Under the pieces are notes generated by a model, which saw only the letters and a program-made list of their open reading frames with translations, made no database searches and was not told the DNA's origin. DNA of 5,504 nucleotides. It comes from Chloroflexota bacterium. Lineage in GTDB: Bacteria; Chloroflexota; Limnocylindria; Limnocylindrales; CSP1-4. The stretch's first letter is position 1. The number at the start of each line of letters is the position of its first letter. Positions 4,641-5,504 of the stretch are shown in pieces. A program made the translations under genes and the position numbers. Location of the stretch: the NCBI GenBank assembly GCA_021786915.1, contig JAJYMP010000029.1, positions 1 to 5,504 of the forward strand. Reading direction: 5' to 3'.

Positions 4641-5504
4641 GCTCGGCGCCCACGGCGGCGCTCGGGCGCCCGGTCCCGCCGCTGTCGCTCCCGGTTCTCG
4701 CGGTCGCAGCGCTGACGGCGATCGTCGGTGTCGCTGTCGCCGTGGCGATCGCGCCTGCTGCCTGGGCGGTCGACATCGAGCGGAACCTCCGGGCGGCCGA
4801 CGCGCTCCGGGCGGGGTCGTTCGGGACCGTGGAGGGCTACCTCTACACGCCGCTCGCCGCGGCTCTGACGCTCCCGCTCACGGTTGTCCCGGTCGGGGTG
4901 GCCGTGGTGGGCTGGCTGGCGGCGCGACTGGCGCTCGTGCTGGCCGGCGTTCGACGCGAGACCGCGGGCCGGGCGATCGGGGACCGTGCGGCGGCGGCGC
5001 TTGCGGCGGTGACGTTCATCCCGACACTCCATGACCTGCTGCTCGGCAACGTGAGCGTCGTGATCGCGGTGACTCTGGCGCTCGTGCTCTGGTGCCGTGA
5101 CCGATGGTGGACGGGGATCGCCCTCGGGCTCGTCCTTGCGACGTTCCCCAAACCGCAGCTCGTCCCGATCCTCGTCTGGATGCTGGTCTTCCGCCGCCGG
5201 TCGCTCGTCGGGGCTCTCGGGACGGCGGCGATCGCGACCGGGGTCGGCGTCCTCTGGCTTGGCTTCGACCGGTACCTGACGTTCGTCGACGTCGTCCTCC
5301 ACGTGCCGTACCTCGGGACGCCGATGTACGGGAACCTGGGACTGACCGGGCTGACCCCGGATCTCGTCGTGCCGCTCGGCATGCTGACGATCGCCGCGGC
5401 TGCGATCGGGTTCTGGCGCGGAGAGGCGGCCGGCTTCATCTGTGCGGTCGGCGCCGGGATCCTGCTCGCGCCATACACGATGGCCTACAGTGCGGTGCCG
5501 CTGC
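4637..5504 (+). CDS. GT87/DUF2029-like polyprenyl-phosphate glycosyltransferase, N-terminal part
   Basis: The reading frame starts at the ATG inside the ATGA overlap with the previous gene and stays open for 289 residues to the window end. Residues 18-44 form the first membrane segment. It is followed by the loop AVDIERNLRAADALRAG (44-60), where D46 is the candidate catalytic aspartate. GYLYTPLAAALTLPL (67-81) matches the 'Y-x-P...P' element of GT87. LLLGNVSVVIAVTLAL (134-149) stands where the family has G-Q-x-N, with Q absent here. LGLVLATFPKPQLVPIL (163-179) contains the conserved K-P pair. GT87 enzymes, such as the mycobacterial mannosyltransferase PimE, transfer sugars from polyprenyl phosphates outside the membrane. 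The family is usually near 400 residues, so roughly the last quarter is missing. There is no ribosome binding site; translation most likely depends on termination and restart from the PIG-V-like gene. The true donor sugar cannot be told. Confidence 0.82.
   Translation, partial: MSSAPTAALGRPVPPLSLPVLAVAALTAIVGVAVAVAIAPAAWAVDIERNLRAADALRAGSFGTVEGYLYTPLAAALTLPLTVVPVGVAVVGWLAARLALVLAGVRRETAGRAIGDRAAAALAAVTFIPTLHDLLLGNVSVVIAVTLALVLWCRDRWWTGIALGLVLATFPKPQLVPILVWMLVFRRRSLVGALGTAAIATGVGVLWLGFDRYLTFVDVVLHVPYLGTPMYGNLGLTGLTPDLVVPLGMLTIAAAAIGFWRGEAAGFICAVGAGILLAPYTMAYSAVPL

Noticed and set aside
4451..5302. A 283-codon minus-strand open frame opposite the GT87-like gene
   Set aside because: It is arginine- and glutamate-rich low-complexity shadow coding; the plus strand carries a coherent membrane protein through the window end.

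Overview
The window comes from a very GC-rich bacterium. Coding is dominated by codons ending in G or C, GTG starts are common, and several genes have a -10 hexamer directly before the start codon with no Shine-Dalgarno sequence. This style, plus polyprenyl-phosphate-type (GT-C) membrane glycosyltransferases, suggests a Chloroflexota or Actinomycetota genome. The sequence alone does not settle which.

Layout, left to right. (1) Positions 1-383, minus strand: the N-terminal part of an AAA-type ATPase of the archaeal/bacterial 'ATPase_2' type (Walker A and B both visible), cut by the window edge. Its upstream region has a TTGACA/TACTCT promoter followed by two tandem 15-bp inverted repeats that look like an operator. 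(2) 572-1807, plus strand: a 411-residue polytopic GT-C-like glycosyltransferase. (3) 1836-3303, minus strand: a two-gene operon encoding a small DUF6036-like nucleotidyltransferase and, overlapping it by 14 nt, a 295-residue protein with a central winged helix. It looks like a toxin-antitoxin or defence pair comparable in logic to AbiE/MenAT, but with a different gene order and partner architecture. (4) 3507-4640, plus strand: a PIG-V-like mannosyltransferase. (5) 4637-5504, plus strand: a GT87/DUF2029-like glycosyltransferase that starts in an ATGA overlap with the preceding gene and runs off the window.

The plus-strand genes are all integral-membrane sugar transferases that probably use lipid-linked sugars on the outer face of the membrane to build or decorate an envelope glycan, glycolipid or glycoprotein. 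The nucleotidyltransferase/winged-helix operon lies in the opposite orientation between two of them and looks like an accessory cassette. The ATPase is also accessory in character. No RNA genes, CRISPR array, insertion sequence or tRNA was recognised.

The strongest points for a second look are the tandem operator of the ATPase gene, the nucleotidyltransferase/winged-helix pair with its leaderless promoter, and the repeated pattern of a -10 box exactly six bases before a GTG start.
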